A stretch of DNA of 8,068 nt, from assembly GCA_025449475.1 (NCBI GenBank), contig JANWJM010000098.1, positions 1 through 8,068 of the forward strand, given 5' to 3'. The notes under the pieces are model-generated. The model was given only the letters and a program-made list of their open reading frames with translations. It searched no databases and was not told where the DNA came from. Positions 1 through 6,123 of the stretch are shown in pieces (position 1 is the first letter of the stretch; every line of letters begins with the position of its first letter). Source of the DNA: Thermoactinomycetaceae bacterium (lineage in GTDB: Bacteria > Bacillota > Bacilli > Thermoactinomycetales > Thermoactinomycetaceae). A program made the position numbers and the translations under genes.

Positions 1-228
1 AGCGCGAATCAATCGAGAGGCTTCACGGATAGCGGCTGGACCATGACGTGTGCCTGTGCGACTTGATAATCCTTGGTCAGTCGGAACACCAAAAATCCCT
101 ACGTCAACCAGATCCAAGTCTTGACATTGTGGTGTTCGCATGAAGGTAGCAATCGAGGCATAGCGGGGTATTACTGATGAATCCAACGGCCGTAAATCTT
201 TTTTCTGTTTCTTATCAGATGGTTTCAT
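1..228 (-). CDS. Ureohydrolase (agmatinase/guanidinobutyrase family), N-terminal part only
   Basis: The gene runs off the left edge, so only the first 76 codons are visible. Reading the minus strand from ATG at 228-226, the product begins MKPSDKKQKKDLRPLDSS and continues with RYASIATFMRTP, then VDVGIFGVPTDQG, then RTGTRHGPAAIREAS. The order R-P-L-D, R-Y-A-x-I-A-T-F-M-R, G-V-P-x-D and R-x-G-x-R-x-G-P-x-A-I-R is typical of the arginase/agmatinase superfamily N-terminus. These are manganese or nickel enzymes that release urea from guanidino compounds. The metal-binding GxHD and DxDxxDP motifs lie outside the window, so the substrate (agmatine, guanidinobutyrate, or guanidine itself) cannot be decided. 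The start is set by a strong AAAGGAGGA ribosome binding site at 244-236, seven bases from the ATG. A promoter with an overlapping palindrome lies about 70 bases upstream, suggesting repressor control, perhaps by substrate. Confidence 0.88.
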   Translation of the reverse strand, partial: MKPSDKKQKKDLRPLDSSVIPRYASIATFMRTPQCQDLDLVDVGIFGVPTDQGLSSRTGTRHGPAAIREASRLIRA

Positions 229-297
229 TGGAATCTCCTCCTTTGACTGGGGCAATAATAGGTTTGTAGGATGTGATAATTGTCGACTGACGACTTT

Positions 298-326
298 ATA
301 ATAGCATACTTTTATATTGTATACAA
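298..326 (-). promoter_or_regulatory. SigA-type promoter of the ureohydrolase gene
   Basis: On the minus strand a -35 box TTGTAT (326-321) is followed after exactly 17 bases by TATTAT (303-298). The -10 box is preceded by TG one base away, an extended -10 (TGCTATTAT). Transcription would start near 291, leaving a leader of about 60 bases before the ATG at 228. The -35 box lies inside the palindrome at 314-329. Confidence 0.6.
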
Positions 327-329
327 TAT
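314..329. promoter_or_regulatory. Perfect 16-bp palindrome, probable GntR-type operator
   Basis: ATATTGTATACAATAT is its own reverse complement. The TTGTATACAA core resembles sites bound by GntR-family regulators of the FadR/FCD type (family knowledge). It covers the -35 box of the ureohydrolase promoter, a position expected of a repressor site. No regulator gene is visible in the window, so the identity of the binding protein is an inference. Confidence 0.55.
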
Positions 330-673
330 GACAATTAGCATTTCTTTTCTTCTTATAAATTGAAATAAGTAATTTGATCATATTTTTTTATAAAAGGCAG
401 ATAATAGGGGTTATTTTGTAAACAGTGAGGAAGGGTTAGTGATAGGGTATTTGATGTGAAACGTGTGAAAAAAACTGTTAATGTTGGTTTCTAATTCATG
501 GATGAAGAGCGTCGTTTGATTGTAAGAAGGGAGAGAGATTCTACTGCTATTGATAAAAACAGTAAATATATCCAGTTGGTTCCACGGGGGATCTGGGCAA
601 ACCCAAAGCAGTCATAAGACGGAACCCTTTTTCTTGCTTCGTAGGGGTAGGTAATTGGAGTATCAAAAATAGA
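330..673. other. Intergenic stretch without a convincing gene
   Basis: This AT-rich stretch lies between the ureohydrolase promoter and the terminator of the small repeat-peptide gene. No reading frame in it has a ribosome binding site. A minus-strand frame of 66 codons at 491-691 would have to start inside the terminator hairpin, so it is not credited. The only structure seen is at 578-616: GGTTCC pairs with GGAACC, an inner TGGG/CCCA hairpin sits at 594-605, and CTTTTTC follows. It could be a weak plus-strand terminator or a remnant of a structured or repeated element. Confidence 0.4.
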
Positions 674-708
674 AGTGGGCAATCGATTCAAATAACCGAT
701 TGCCCACT
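674..708 (-). terminator. Rho-independent terminator of the repeat-peptide gene
   Basis: AGTGGGCAATCG (674-685) and CGATTGCCCACT (697-708) form a perfect 12-bp stem. TT/AA pairs inside (687-688 with 694-695) shorten the loop to about five bases. Reading the minus strand, the stem is followed by TTCTATTTTTGAT, a short T tract. It starts 26 bases after the stop codon at 737-735. It is the only strong minus-strand terminator seen between 4086 and this point. Confidence 0.82.
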
Positions 709-734
709 GTTTGGTGATCTACCGATGTCAGCCC

Positions 735-869
735 CTACTTCTTGGGCTTGTTAGGGTCAGGCCCGATAGGCGGCTTTCCCGGCCCGATAGGCGGCTTTCT
801 CGGCCCGATAGGCGGCTTTCCCGGCCCGATAGGCGGGTATGGACCACCCGGAGGATATGGAAGGCTCAT
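735..869 (-). CDS. 44-residue Pro/Gly/Lys-rich peptide with heptapeptide repeats, function unknown
   Basis: I do not recognise this gene. The ATG at 869-867 is preceded by AGGAGGTG (881-874), an almost ideal ribosome binding site, so this start is preferred over a longer frame from 947 that has no such site. The 44-residue product opens MSLPYPPGGPYPP, then carries three exact-register heptads GP[G/R]KPPI (residues 15-35) and ends GPDPNKPKK. It has 18 prolines, 8 glycines and 7 basic residues, with a single acidic residue, and no cysteine or hydrophobic signal segment. Such a chain should be extended, possibly polyproline-II-like, and basic enough to bind an anionic polymer. A strong terminator follows. 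A leader with two competing hairpins precedes it. It lies 163 bases downstream of the deacetylase gene on the same strand, so it could be the last cistron of that unit. Structural, cell-surface or spore-associated roles are guesses. The strong start site and terminator make me fairly sure it is expressed. Confidence 0.68.
   Translation of the reverse strand: MSLPYPPGGPYPPIGPGKPPIGPRKPPIGPGKPPIGPDPNKPKK
760..836 (-). repeat. 21-bp tandem repeat inside the small peptide gene
   Basis: Three full 21-base units (760-780, 781-801, 802-822) and a 14-base partial unit (823-836) lie head to tail. The full units differ at one position only: T at 800 where the others have C, which changes the Gly codon GGA to the Arg codon AGA. 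Each unit encodes seven residues, GP[G/R]KPPI, so copy number can change without shifting the frame. Near-identity of the units suggests recent expansion or ongoing homogenisation. Confidence 0.9.
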
Positions 870-881
870 GTTGCACCTCCT

Positions 882-946
882 CTCACCCTTGAGAATCTTA
901 CATGGGTGAGTGGCTCCTACGTAAAGTAGGTTCTTGTAGTCACTCA
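882..946 (-). promoter_or_regulatory. Leader of the repeat-peptide gene with two competing hairpins
   Basis: In minus-strand RNA order, TGAGTG (946-941) can pair with CACTCA (912-907), enclosing a small CCTAC/GTAGG hairpin (930-926 with 920-916). Alternatively, CTCACCC (910-904) can pair with GGGTGAG (888-882). The two options share bases 907-910, so they exclude each other. The second option ends directly against the ribosome binding site at 881-874 and might reduce its access. This is the geometry of a translational switch, but the stems are short (6 and 7 bp) and no ligand or protein is known. Confidence 0.35.
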
Positions 947-1032
947 AAAAAATTGTAAACTATATTGGGCGCATTTGCAATTATTAGATAGTCCAGAAAT
1001 ACGATAATTGTAGAAACTCCTTGATTGGATAC

Positions 1033-1914
1033 TTATCGATCCACCTGATTGATCCATTCGGAGTAGGTGATCACTTCTACCTTTTCTCTCAGTTGATCAA
1101 GATAATCCACGATCTCACGGAACTTCTTCTTATCAAAGACCATCCCTGTCGGGTCATCAGTGGCGTTGTTGGCAAAACGGTGATTGACAAAAATAAGGGT
1201 CTTTTTTTCTTCTATTGCTTGATCGATCCAGTCTTTTGCCCATTCGGTTTCTACATCTGTCGTAAGGTTATAGACTTTTGCTTCATAAGTCAGATAACCG
1301 CGGTTTTTCTCAAAACCTGTCTGGAGGGTACGTGCACCGTGATAACCATGCTCTTGCAAGATGTCAAGCGTGGTTTGATTATAGGCCCCATACGGATAGA
1401 CGACAATTTTACTGCCTCGATGGAAACAGTTGACCTGTAACCAGTTGGTTCCGCGAATGATTTCCTTTTCTTGCTCCTCTTTATCGAGGGTACTGAGTTT
1501 TTGGTGGCTGAAAGTATGATTGACCAGATCCCAACCGGAAAGGTAGACCTCTTCTAATTGTGCCTTTGTCATATAGCCAGGTCGATTGACTTCGTTTGGG
1601 ATCACAGCAATGGTTGCAGGGAATCCTTTCTCTTTTAAGACCTGATAAGCAAAGTAGTATTGTGTCCCCCAATTATCATCCAGTACAAATAAAACCTTCG
1701 CTTTAGTGGGGTCAAGTCTTTTGAACGTTTCCTTGGGAGGAGGACAGGGACGAAAGTTAAATTTCATTTTTAGATCTTCGATTTCTCCGTTGATTGTTTT
1801 GGAGATATATTTGGAGAGATCGCTAATCCATATATCTTTTAAATGAATAAAGGGAGAGATGGCGAGAAATGAAACAAGCAAAATCAGATAGACCTTAATG
1901 AGATTCTTATCCAT
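1033..1914 (-). CDS. Membrane-anchored polysaccharide deacetylase (CE4/NodB fold)
   Basis: The 293-residue protein has an N-terminal hydrophobic helix (about residues 7-24) that should anchor it outside the membrane. The NodB-type motifs follow in order: the Asp pair D79-D80 in FVLDDNW (motif 1), H133 and H137 in NHTFSH (motif 2, metal binding), YPYGAYN at 173-179 (motif 3), and NHRF with H245 near the end (motif 5). Enzymes of this family remove N-acetyl groups from chitin-like, poly-N-acetylglucosamine or peptidoglycan glycans. Motif 3 has Val-Val before YPYG instead of the usual Arg, as often seen in IcaB/PgaB-like members (from memory of the family). It has no C-terminal glycosidase domain of the PgaB kind, so it is closer to IcaB in size. 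Its ATG lies inside the end of the glycosyltransferase gene (8-base overlap), with only a weak GGTGG site, which points to translational coupling. The likely substrate is the polymer made by that synthase, modified on the cell surface. Confidence 0.85.
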   Translation of the reverse strand: MDKNLIKVYLILLVSFLAISPFIHLKDIWISDLSKYISKTINGEIEDLKMKFNFRPCPPPKETFKRLDPTKAKVLFVLDDNWGTQYYFAYQVLKEKGFPATIAVIPNEVNRPGYMTKAQLEEVYLSGWDLVNHTFSHQKLSTLDKEEQEKEIIRGTNWLQVNCFHRGSKIVVYPYGAYNQTTLDILQEHGYHGARTLQTGFEKNRGYLTYEAKVYNLTTDVETEWAKDWIDQAIEEKKTLIFVNHRFANNATDDPTGMVFDKKKFREIVDYLDQLREKVEVITYSEWINQVDR

Positions 1915-3256
1915 TTTCCACCGGCATGTTCAGCTCGTATTTTCGACCTGAACGCGCCACTTTACTCCAATCTTTTGAATTAAAGGCATAGGCAAAGGTA
2001 CCATATAAGACAAAAAAGAGGGTCACAAAACGGTAAAATAAAATATCAACCAATAACGTTTGCAGCAGCCGGAATCGGTGGTTTCGCTGAAAACGCACAC
2101 CGTGATGACGGGATATGTAAAGGGTATAGAGATTATAAATCAAGTTTAAGATGATGGAACCGATCAAGTAAGCGGTTAGACTTTGGATGATATCCATCTC
2201 TGGAATCAGTAACAGTGAGATAAAAATAGCAGTTGTCATCATTGTGGCAATCGTTCCCATAAAAAAAGCATCAAATAAAAAGAAAAATGAGATGACGCGT
2301 GTAAAAATGGTTTTGATCAAAAAGCGCCAATAATACAAGACACAATCCACAAATGCTTTTTGCCAACGAACGCGTTGTTTAAATAAATCTCGCCATGATT
2401 CCGGACATTCCGTATAGCAGATCGCTTCCGGAATAAACAGCATTTTACTGCCAGGATGTTGGAGAATCCACTGTTGGAAGCGCAAGGTGATATCAATATC
2501 TTCGCCGAGTGTCTCCCGATAACCCTTTAGATCGTTGACCAAGATTGAACGCCGAAACACACCAAATGCGCCGGAGATGATCGCCAATGCATTTAATCGT
2601 GCAAGGGATGATTTGTAGATATAGAAGCCTTTTAAGTATTCGAAGATTTGTAGTCGAACGAGCCATTTGTGGTTAAGCTGTAAATCGTTCATTGATTTTC
2701 CTTGTAAGATATGAACCATTCCACCTGCCGCTACAACTTCATCGCGGTAAAAAGCGAGATTGACTTCCTTCAATGCTTGTTGATCCAAGATGCTATCAGC
2801 ATCCAGCGTCACGATAATTTCATGTTGTGCAAAGTTACAGCCAGCATTTAATGCATCGGCTTTGCCGCCATTCATTTTATCGATTACATAGATATTGGGA
2901 TCTATACGCGATTGATAGTATCCGCGTACAGGTTGGTGAGATAGTGGCAATTCTCCATCGTATTCGATGGGGATGAGATCCAACAACTGATCCAATACAT
3001 CGAATGTATTATCGTTGGAACCATCATTGACGAAGATCACTTCCTTGTTTTGATAATCGACTTGTCGCAAACCGTTAAGCGTGGTTTGAAGAATGCGGTT
3101 TTCGTTGTAACAAGGGATGATCATCGAGATTCCTTGCTCTCTCACCTGGGGTCTTCTTCGTTTTTTGGGTGGACCAAACATTGGAAGAGCATGAAACATA
3201 TGAAACAACGGTAAAAGGGTACAAAAGAAGAATAAAAGAATCCCAATCGTATTCAT
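1907..3256 (-). CDS. Processive family 2 glycosyltransferase (polysaccharide synthase)
   Basis: The 449-residue membrane protein starts with a hydrophobic helix (about 3-23) and a basic KKRRR stretch. A GT-A catalytic domain follows: SMIIPCYNE at 44-52, VNDGS with D78 (nucleotide binding), DAD at 152-154 (metal/UDP), GED with D253 (catalytic base) and Q294-x-x-R297-W298. QxxRW is the mark of processive synthases such as IcaA/PgaC, NodC and hyaluronan or cellulose synthases. Three to four further hydrophobic segments lie between about 310 and 425 and would form the export channel. NGGKADALN at 129-137 is typical of the Ica/Pga/NodC branch. No key residue is missing. It overlaps the upstream GH16 stop by four bases (ATGA) and runs eight bases into the deacetylase gene, so all three are probably translated together. 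AAAGGTG at 3273-3267 may serve as its ribosome binding site. The partner deacetylase suggests an N-acetylhexosamine polymer, but a plain beta-glucan cannot be excluded. No IcaD/PgaD- or IcaC-like partner is present. Confidence 0.87.
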   Translation of the reverse strand: MNTIGILLFFFCTLLPLFHMFHALPMFGPPKKRRRPQVREQGISMIIPCYNENRILQTTLNGLRQVDYQNKEVIFVNDGSNDNTFDVLDQLLDLIPIEYDGELPLSHQPVRGYYQSRIDPNIYVIDKMNGGKADALNAGCNFAQHEIIVTLDADSILDQQALKEVNLAFYRDEVVAAGGMVHILQGKSMNDLQLNHKWLVRLQIFEYLKGFYIYKSSLARLNALAIISGAFGVFRRSILVNDLKGYRETLGEDIDITLRFQQWILQHPGSKMLFIPEAICYTECPESWRDLFKQRVRWQKAFVDCVLYYWRFLIKTIFTRVISFFFLFDAFFMGTIATMMTTAIFISLLLIPEMDIIQSLTAYLIGSIILNLIYNLYTLYISRHHGVRFQRNHRFRLLQTLLVDILFYRFVTLFFVLYGTFAYAFNSKDWSKVARSGRKYELNMPVENG

Positions 3257-4086
3257 GGTCTGGGCGCACCTTTCTGTTGGTAAACTTTTACATCGTCGAT
3301 GATCATTTCAGCTGGAAAGTGTGTACGTTTGTTGGGTGGTCCAGGCCATACACCGCCTACTGCGAGATTCATAATGAGGTACATTCGCTGTTGAGGAACA
3401 CCTTGGTTCGTTTTTCGTCTTAATTTTCCGTTGATGTACCAGCGAATCTCATCTTTTTCCCATTCCAGTGCATAGGTATGGAACTGATCGGGTTGCGTTG
3501 TATCATAATGGTAGGTTGTAAATTTTCTCCGGCCGTCTTCTAACCAGTGATTGGTCATATGAATCCGATAGGGTTCTTGTCCAATTACCTCCATAATATC
3601 GATTTCAGGTAAAACTGTATTTGAGCGAGCTGGAAGCAGCCATAAAGCAGGAAACAGCCCTGTTCCTTTGGGATGTTTCATGCGAATTTCAACGCGACCG
3701 TACAAAAACGAGAATTTTCCTTTGGTATCAATTTGACCGGAAGTATAAAACCGACTTCCCTTTCGCTCTCTTTTTGCGATCAGTTTCACATGATTTTCTC
3801 CAACCACCACATTTTCAGGTGTATAAAATTGAAGTTCTTGATTCTGACTCTCCTCACGCTTCAGTGCATTCCACTTTTTGGGGTCCAATTGGTTTCCGGA
3901 GAAATCATCATAAAAAATTTGTCTCCACTCTCCGGTAGAAGTCTTAAGGGTAACGGTTGGCTCAATGGGTTCGTGGAATGCCTTGATTTCTGGATTGAGG
4001 AGGTTTCCTCTCTCCGGTAAGGAAAAGAAAATAGCAGTTCCAATCGTTGTAAGCAAAGAAATAATGAAAATAAATTTTTTCAACAT
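3253..4086 (-). CDS. Secreted or anchored GH16 glycosidase (laminarinase/lichenase-like)
   Basis: The 277-residue protein opens MLKKFIFIISLL, a signal peptide or signal anchor (about 1-22), and so acts outside the membrane. The GH16 jelly-roll signatures are in order: YDDFSGNQLDPKKWN (59-73), QIDTKGKFSFLYGRVEIR (118-135), GLFPALWLLP (143-152), the catalytic EIDIME (161-166) with E161 as nucleophile, D163 and E166 as acid/base, HTYALEW (203-209), MNLAVGG (239-245) and IDDVKVYQ (263-270). The E-x-D-x-x-E form is that of laminarinases and related beta-1,3-glucan enzymes rather than lichenases with E-x-D-x-E. The domain is full length with no added binding module. It is the first gene of the unit, with AAAAGGAG at 4097-4090 three bases before the ATG. 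Beside a polysaccharide synthase it may trim, release or graft the polymer. Some GH16 enzymes are transglycosylases, so cross-linking is also possible. Confidence 0.87.
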   Translation of the reverse strand: MLKKFIFIISLLTTIGTAIFFSLPERGNLLNPEIKAFHEPIEPTVTLKTSTGEWRQIFYDDFSGNQLDPKKWNALKREESQNQELQFYTPENVVVGENHVKLIAKRERKGSRFYTSGQIDTKGKFSFLYGRVEIRMKHPKGTGLFPALWLLPARSNTVLPEIDIMEVIGQEPYRIHMTNHWLEDGRRKFTTYHYDTTQPDQFHTYALEWEKDEIRWYINGKLRRKTNQGVPQQRMYLIMNLAVGGVWPGPPNKRTHFPAEMIIDDVKVYQQKGAPRP

Positions 4087-4145
4087 AAACTCCTTTTGAG
4101 ATCAATGATAAGTGTAGAGTCTACTCTTTTGTTGGTATATCCATT

Positions 4146-4174
4146 AGTATAAGTAGATTTTTATTTAATTTCAA
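4146..4174 (-). promoter_or_regulatory. SigA promoter of the GH16-synthase-deacetylase unit
   Basis: On the minus strand TTGAAA (4174-4169) and TATACT (4151-4146) are separated by exactly 17 bases, close to the SigA consensus at both boxes. Transcription would begin near 4139, leaving a leader of about 50 bases before the ATG at 4086. A short AGAGT/ACTCT inverted repeat at 4116-4127 lies in that leader and could be an operator, but it is only five bases per arm. Confidence 0.7.
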
Positions 4175-4262
4175 AAGGAATTGGTGAATTATTTTTGAAT
4201 CTCCTCTTTTCCTAAAAGCCATCCGTTGACAAAGTCGATCATCGATTTCGTACATTTCAAGG

Positions 4263-4292
4263 ATGACCGGTTAAGATGCTTTAGGGTATGAT
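4263..4292 (+). promoter_or_regulatory. Possible promoter of the ABC transporter genes
   Basis: TATGAT (4287-4292) is a good -10 box. The best partner is ATGACC (4263-4268) at 18 bases, a 4/6 match to TTGACA. A start near 4299 would leave about 40 bases before the ATG at 4340. A full TTGACA lies at 4226-4231 but its nearest -10-like hexamer (TACATT, 4251-4256) is 19 bases away, so it is a second, weaker option. Confidence 0.35.
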
Positions 4293-4339
4293 GAAAAGTG
4301 AGCAAATTGGAATTTATTGCGGATTGTGAGGATCACTTC

Positions 4340-5248
4340 ATGACTTCATTCATAACGGTGAAAGGGATAGAAAAATCATTTGGTGGAAAATCAGTCCTAC
4401 ATCAAGTCAGTTTTACCGTCCGACGCGGCGAGATTGTTGGGCTTGTGGGTCCAAATGGCTCAGGGAAAACGACGTTGATCCGATTATTAAATGGTGTGAT
4501 TGTACCTGATCGAGGGAGCATTGTGGTTGATGGGAAGGATCCAATTCAAGATGGAAATGTTATTCGTGCTAAAAGTGGTACGCTGACAGAGGAAGCAGGT
4601 TTGTATGAGGAATTAACCGCTTATCAAAATCTATTATTTTTTTCTAAGCTCTATCATGTCAACGATCACGAACGGATCGAACAATTACTTCAACAGCTGC
4701 AGTTGGATCAGGCTCAGCATAAGAAAGTAGGAACTTTTAGCACAGGCATGAGAAAAAGGCTCCAGTTGGCCAAGGTTTTACTGCATCAACCGGAACTTTT
4801 GTTTCTAGATGAACCTACCAATGGCTTAGATCCCGAGGGAATCCACCTGATTATGCAAATTGTTAAAGAGCTCAATCAAAACGATCGGACCACGATTTTG
4901 ATCTGTTCGCATATTTTGAGTCAGTTAGAATGTCTTTGCGATCGTTTTCTATTCATTGATAAAGGAAGAATTATTGAGCAAGGGACGCAAAAAGAGCTCG
5001 CCGATCGTTATCTCCATCAGATTAAGCTTCGTGTTGAAACTACATATTCTCATCCCGAAAATCGAATTGGAACGTACCGATACGAAATCGTTTCATCTGA
5101 TGAGCTCTTGTTTACCCTTCGCGATAAAGAAGAAGTAGCTGATCTTCTTTCGTTGTTAATTCAATCTGCAGAAGTGTATTCAGCTGAGGTATTGAATCGG
5201 GATTTAGAGTCTATCTATTTTGAGGTGAAAAAACGATATGGTGGATAA
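4340..5248 (+). CDS. ABC transporter ATP-binding protein (ABC-2 exporter type)
   Basis: From ATG 4340 the product has 302 residues. It carries Walker A GPNGSGKTT (37-45), a Q-loop region reading TEEAGLY (83-89) without the usual Gln, the signature FSTGM (133-137), Walker B LLFLDEP (153-159), the D-loop GLD (162-164) and the switch His H191 in ICSH. A C-terminal extension of about 80 residues follows the nucleotide-binding domain, as in NatA-like and drug-export ATPases. It would hydrolyse ATP to power the permease encoded next. An upstream in-frame GTG at 4298 gives 14 more residues but has no ribosome binding site. GAGG at 4328-4331, eight bases before ATG 4340, supports the shorter form. 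The cargo is unknown: sodium, a drug, a peptide or a lipid are all possible for this family. Confidence 0.87.
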   Translation: MTSFITVKGIEKSFGGKSVLHQVSFTVRRGEIVGLVGPNGSGKTTLIRLLNGVIVPDRGSIVVDGKDPIQDGNVIRAKSGTLTEEAGLYEELTAYQNLLFFSKLYHVNDHERIEQLLQQLQLDQAQHKKVGTFSTGMRKRLQLAKVLLHQPELLFLDEPTNGLDPEGIHLIMQIVKELNQNDRTTILICSHILSQLECLCDRFLFIDKGRIIEQGTQKELADRYLHQIKLRVETTYSHPENRIGTYRYEIVSSDELLFTLRDKEEVADLLSLLIQSAEVYSAEVLNRDLESIYFEVKKRYGG

Positions 5249-6071
5249 AACCGCAATTTGGGCCATTGCGATGAAAGATATGCGATCTGTTGTATCCAGC
5301 GTGCGGGTCTGGCTACCCATGTTGGTGATCCCTTTTCTATTGGGGGTGGTTGCACCATGCCTGATGATCATTTTAGTCGGGTTTGGCAATTACAAAGAAA
5401 TGGAGAATTTACAAATTGTTATGGATATGATTGAAAAACTAAAAGACACAGTGTTATACGAAGATATTCAATCCTATTCGACGCTCAATCAAAAAATGGT
5501 TTACGTACTGGTTACGTATTTATTTACGCCCTTTTTTCTGGTGATTCCGATTATGGCTTCCAGTGTTGTGGCAGCAAATAGTTTTGTTGGCGAAAAAGAA
5601 AGGAAGACATTGGAGAGTTTACTGTTGTCACCCATCGATATGTTGAGCTTGTTTATTGGAAAAGTCCTTTCGGCTTTTATTCCGGCAATGGTGATCACCC
5701 TGATCATGTTTTTCCTGTTTGGTCTATCCGTTACCATTTTAACCCTCCCTCTTTTTGCAGAACCGATTTTTCCCACAGTAGATTGGATCATCATGATTAG
5801 TTGGGTGGTTCCTTCGGTTTGTCTATTTGTGATTTTGTTCAATGTTGTGATTTCAGCAAAAGTGAGAGGATTTCAAGAGGCATATCAGTTAGGGAGTGTC
5901 GTCGTGATCCCTATTGTTATTTTAATCATTAGTCAATTATTTGGTTATTTCTTTTTAAATACATGGAGAATTTTTTTCATGGGTCTGATTGTGTTGATCC
6001 TAAATGGGATATTTATTCGGTGGATCTCTCACAGAAATCATCGACTAAAATTGGCAGAAAAACATTTATGA
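5238..6071 (+). CDS. ABC-2 type transporter permease
   Basis: The 277-residue protein is strongly hydrophobic, with about six membrane segments: roughly 25-48, 88-112, 136-166, 182-205, 218-238 and 243-261. The loop SFVGEKERKTLESLLLSP (115-132) is a typical ABC-2 permease motif (family knowledge), probably the cytoplasmic coupling region. Residues 50-87 form a hydrophilic stretch that is probably extracytoplasmic. Its ATG lies 11 bases inside the end of the ATPase gene, with GAGGTG at 5222-5227 as ribosome binding site, so the two are coupled and should form one exporter (two ATPases plus two permeases). The C-terminus ends in a basic cytoplasmic tail rich in His, Arg and Lys. It is followed 15 bases later by the SRP RNA promoter, and no terminator is seen between them. 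Confidence 0.85.
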   Translation: MVDKTAIWAIAMKDMRSVVSSVRVWLPMLVIPFLLGVVAPCLMIILVGFGNYKEMENLQIVMDMIEKLKDTVLYEDIQSYSTLNQKMVYVLVTYLFTPFFLVIPIMASSVVAANSFVGEKERKTLESLLLSPIDMLSLFIGKVLSAFIPAMVITLIMFFLFGLSVTILTLPLFAEPIFPTVDWIIMISWVVPSVCLFVILFNVVISAKVRGFQEAYQLGSVVVIPIVILIISQLFGYFFLNTWRIFFMGLIVLILNGIFIRWISHRNHRLKLAEKHL

Positions 6072-6085
6072 CGTTCGGTATTTAA

Positions 6086-6115
6086 TTGATTTCTCATCAT
6101 CTTTTATGATATAAT
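6086..6115 (+). promoter_or_regulatory. Strong SigA promoter of the SRP RNA gene
   Basis: TTGATT (6086-6091) is followed after 18 bases by a perfect TATAAT (6110-6115) preceded by TGA, an extended -10 box. The predicted start, about 6122-6124, coincides with the 5' end of the RNA. Confidence 0.75.
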
Positions 6116-6123
6116 CTTCACTA

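Noticed and set aside
498..617. Plus-strand short frame beginning MDEERRLIVRR
   Set aside because: No ribosome binding site, no promoter, and no recognisable similarity. About 39 codons is easily found by chance.
571..617. T-box or guanidine riboswitch
   Set aside because: The GGTTCC element only loosely resembles conserved parts of these RNAs, no full set of conserved boxes is present, and no plus-strand gene follows.
491..691. Minus-strand 66-codon frame
   Set aside because: Its start lies inside the terminator hairpin at 674-708, it has no ribosome binding site, and the translation resembles no family.
760..836. CRISPR array
   Set aside because: The 21-bp units are directly adjacent with no spacers and are in frame with a coding sequence.
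711..929. Plus-strand frame with SRPDRRL repeats
   Set aside because: It is the antisense reading of the 21-bp tandem repeat. The minus-strand reading has the ribosome binding site and terminator.
978..1010. CAATTAT/ATAATTG inverted repeat as terminator of the deacetylase gene
   Set aside because: The stem is seven mostly A-T pairs around a 19-base loop with no adjoining T tract on the minus strand.
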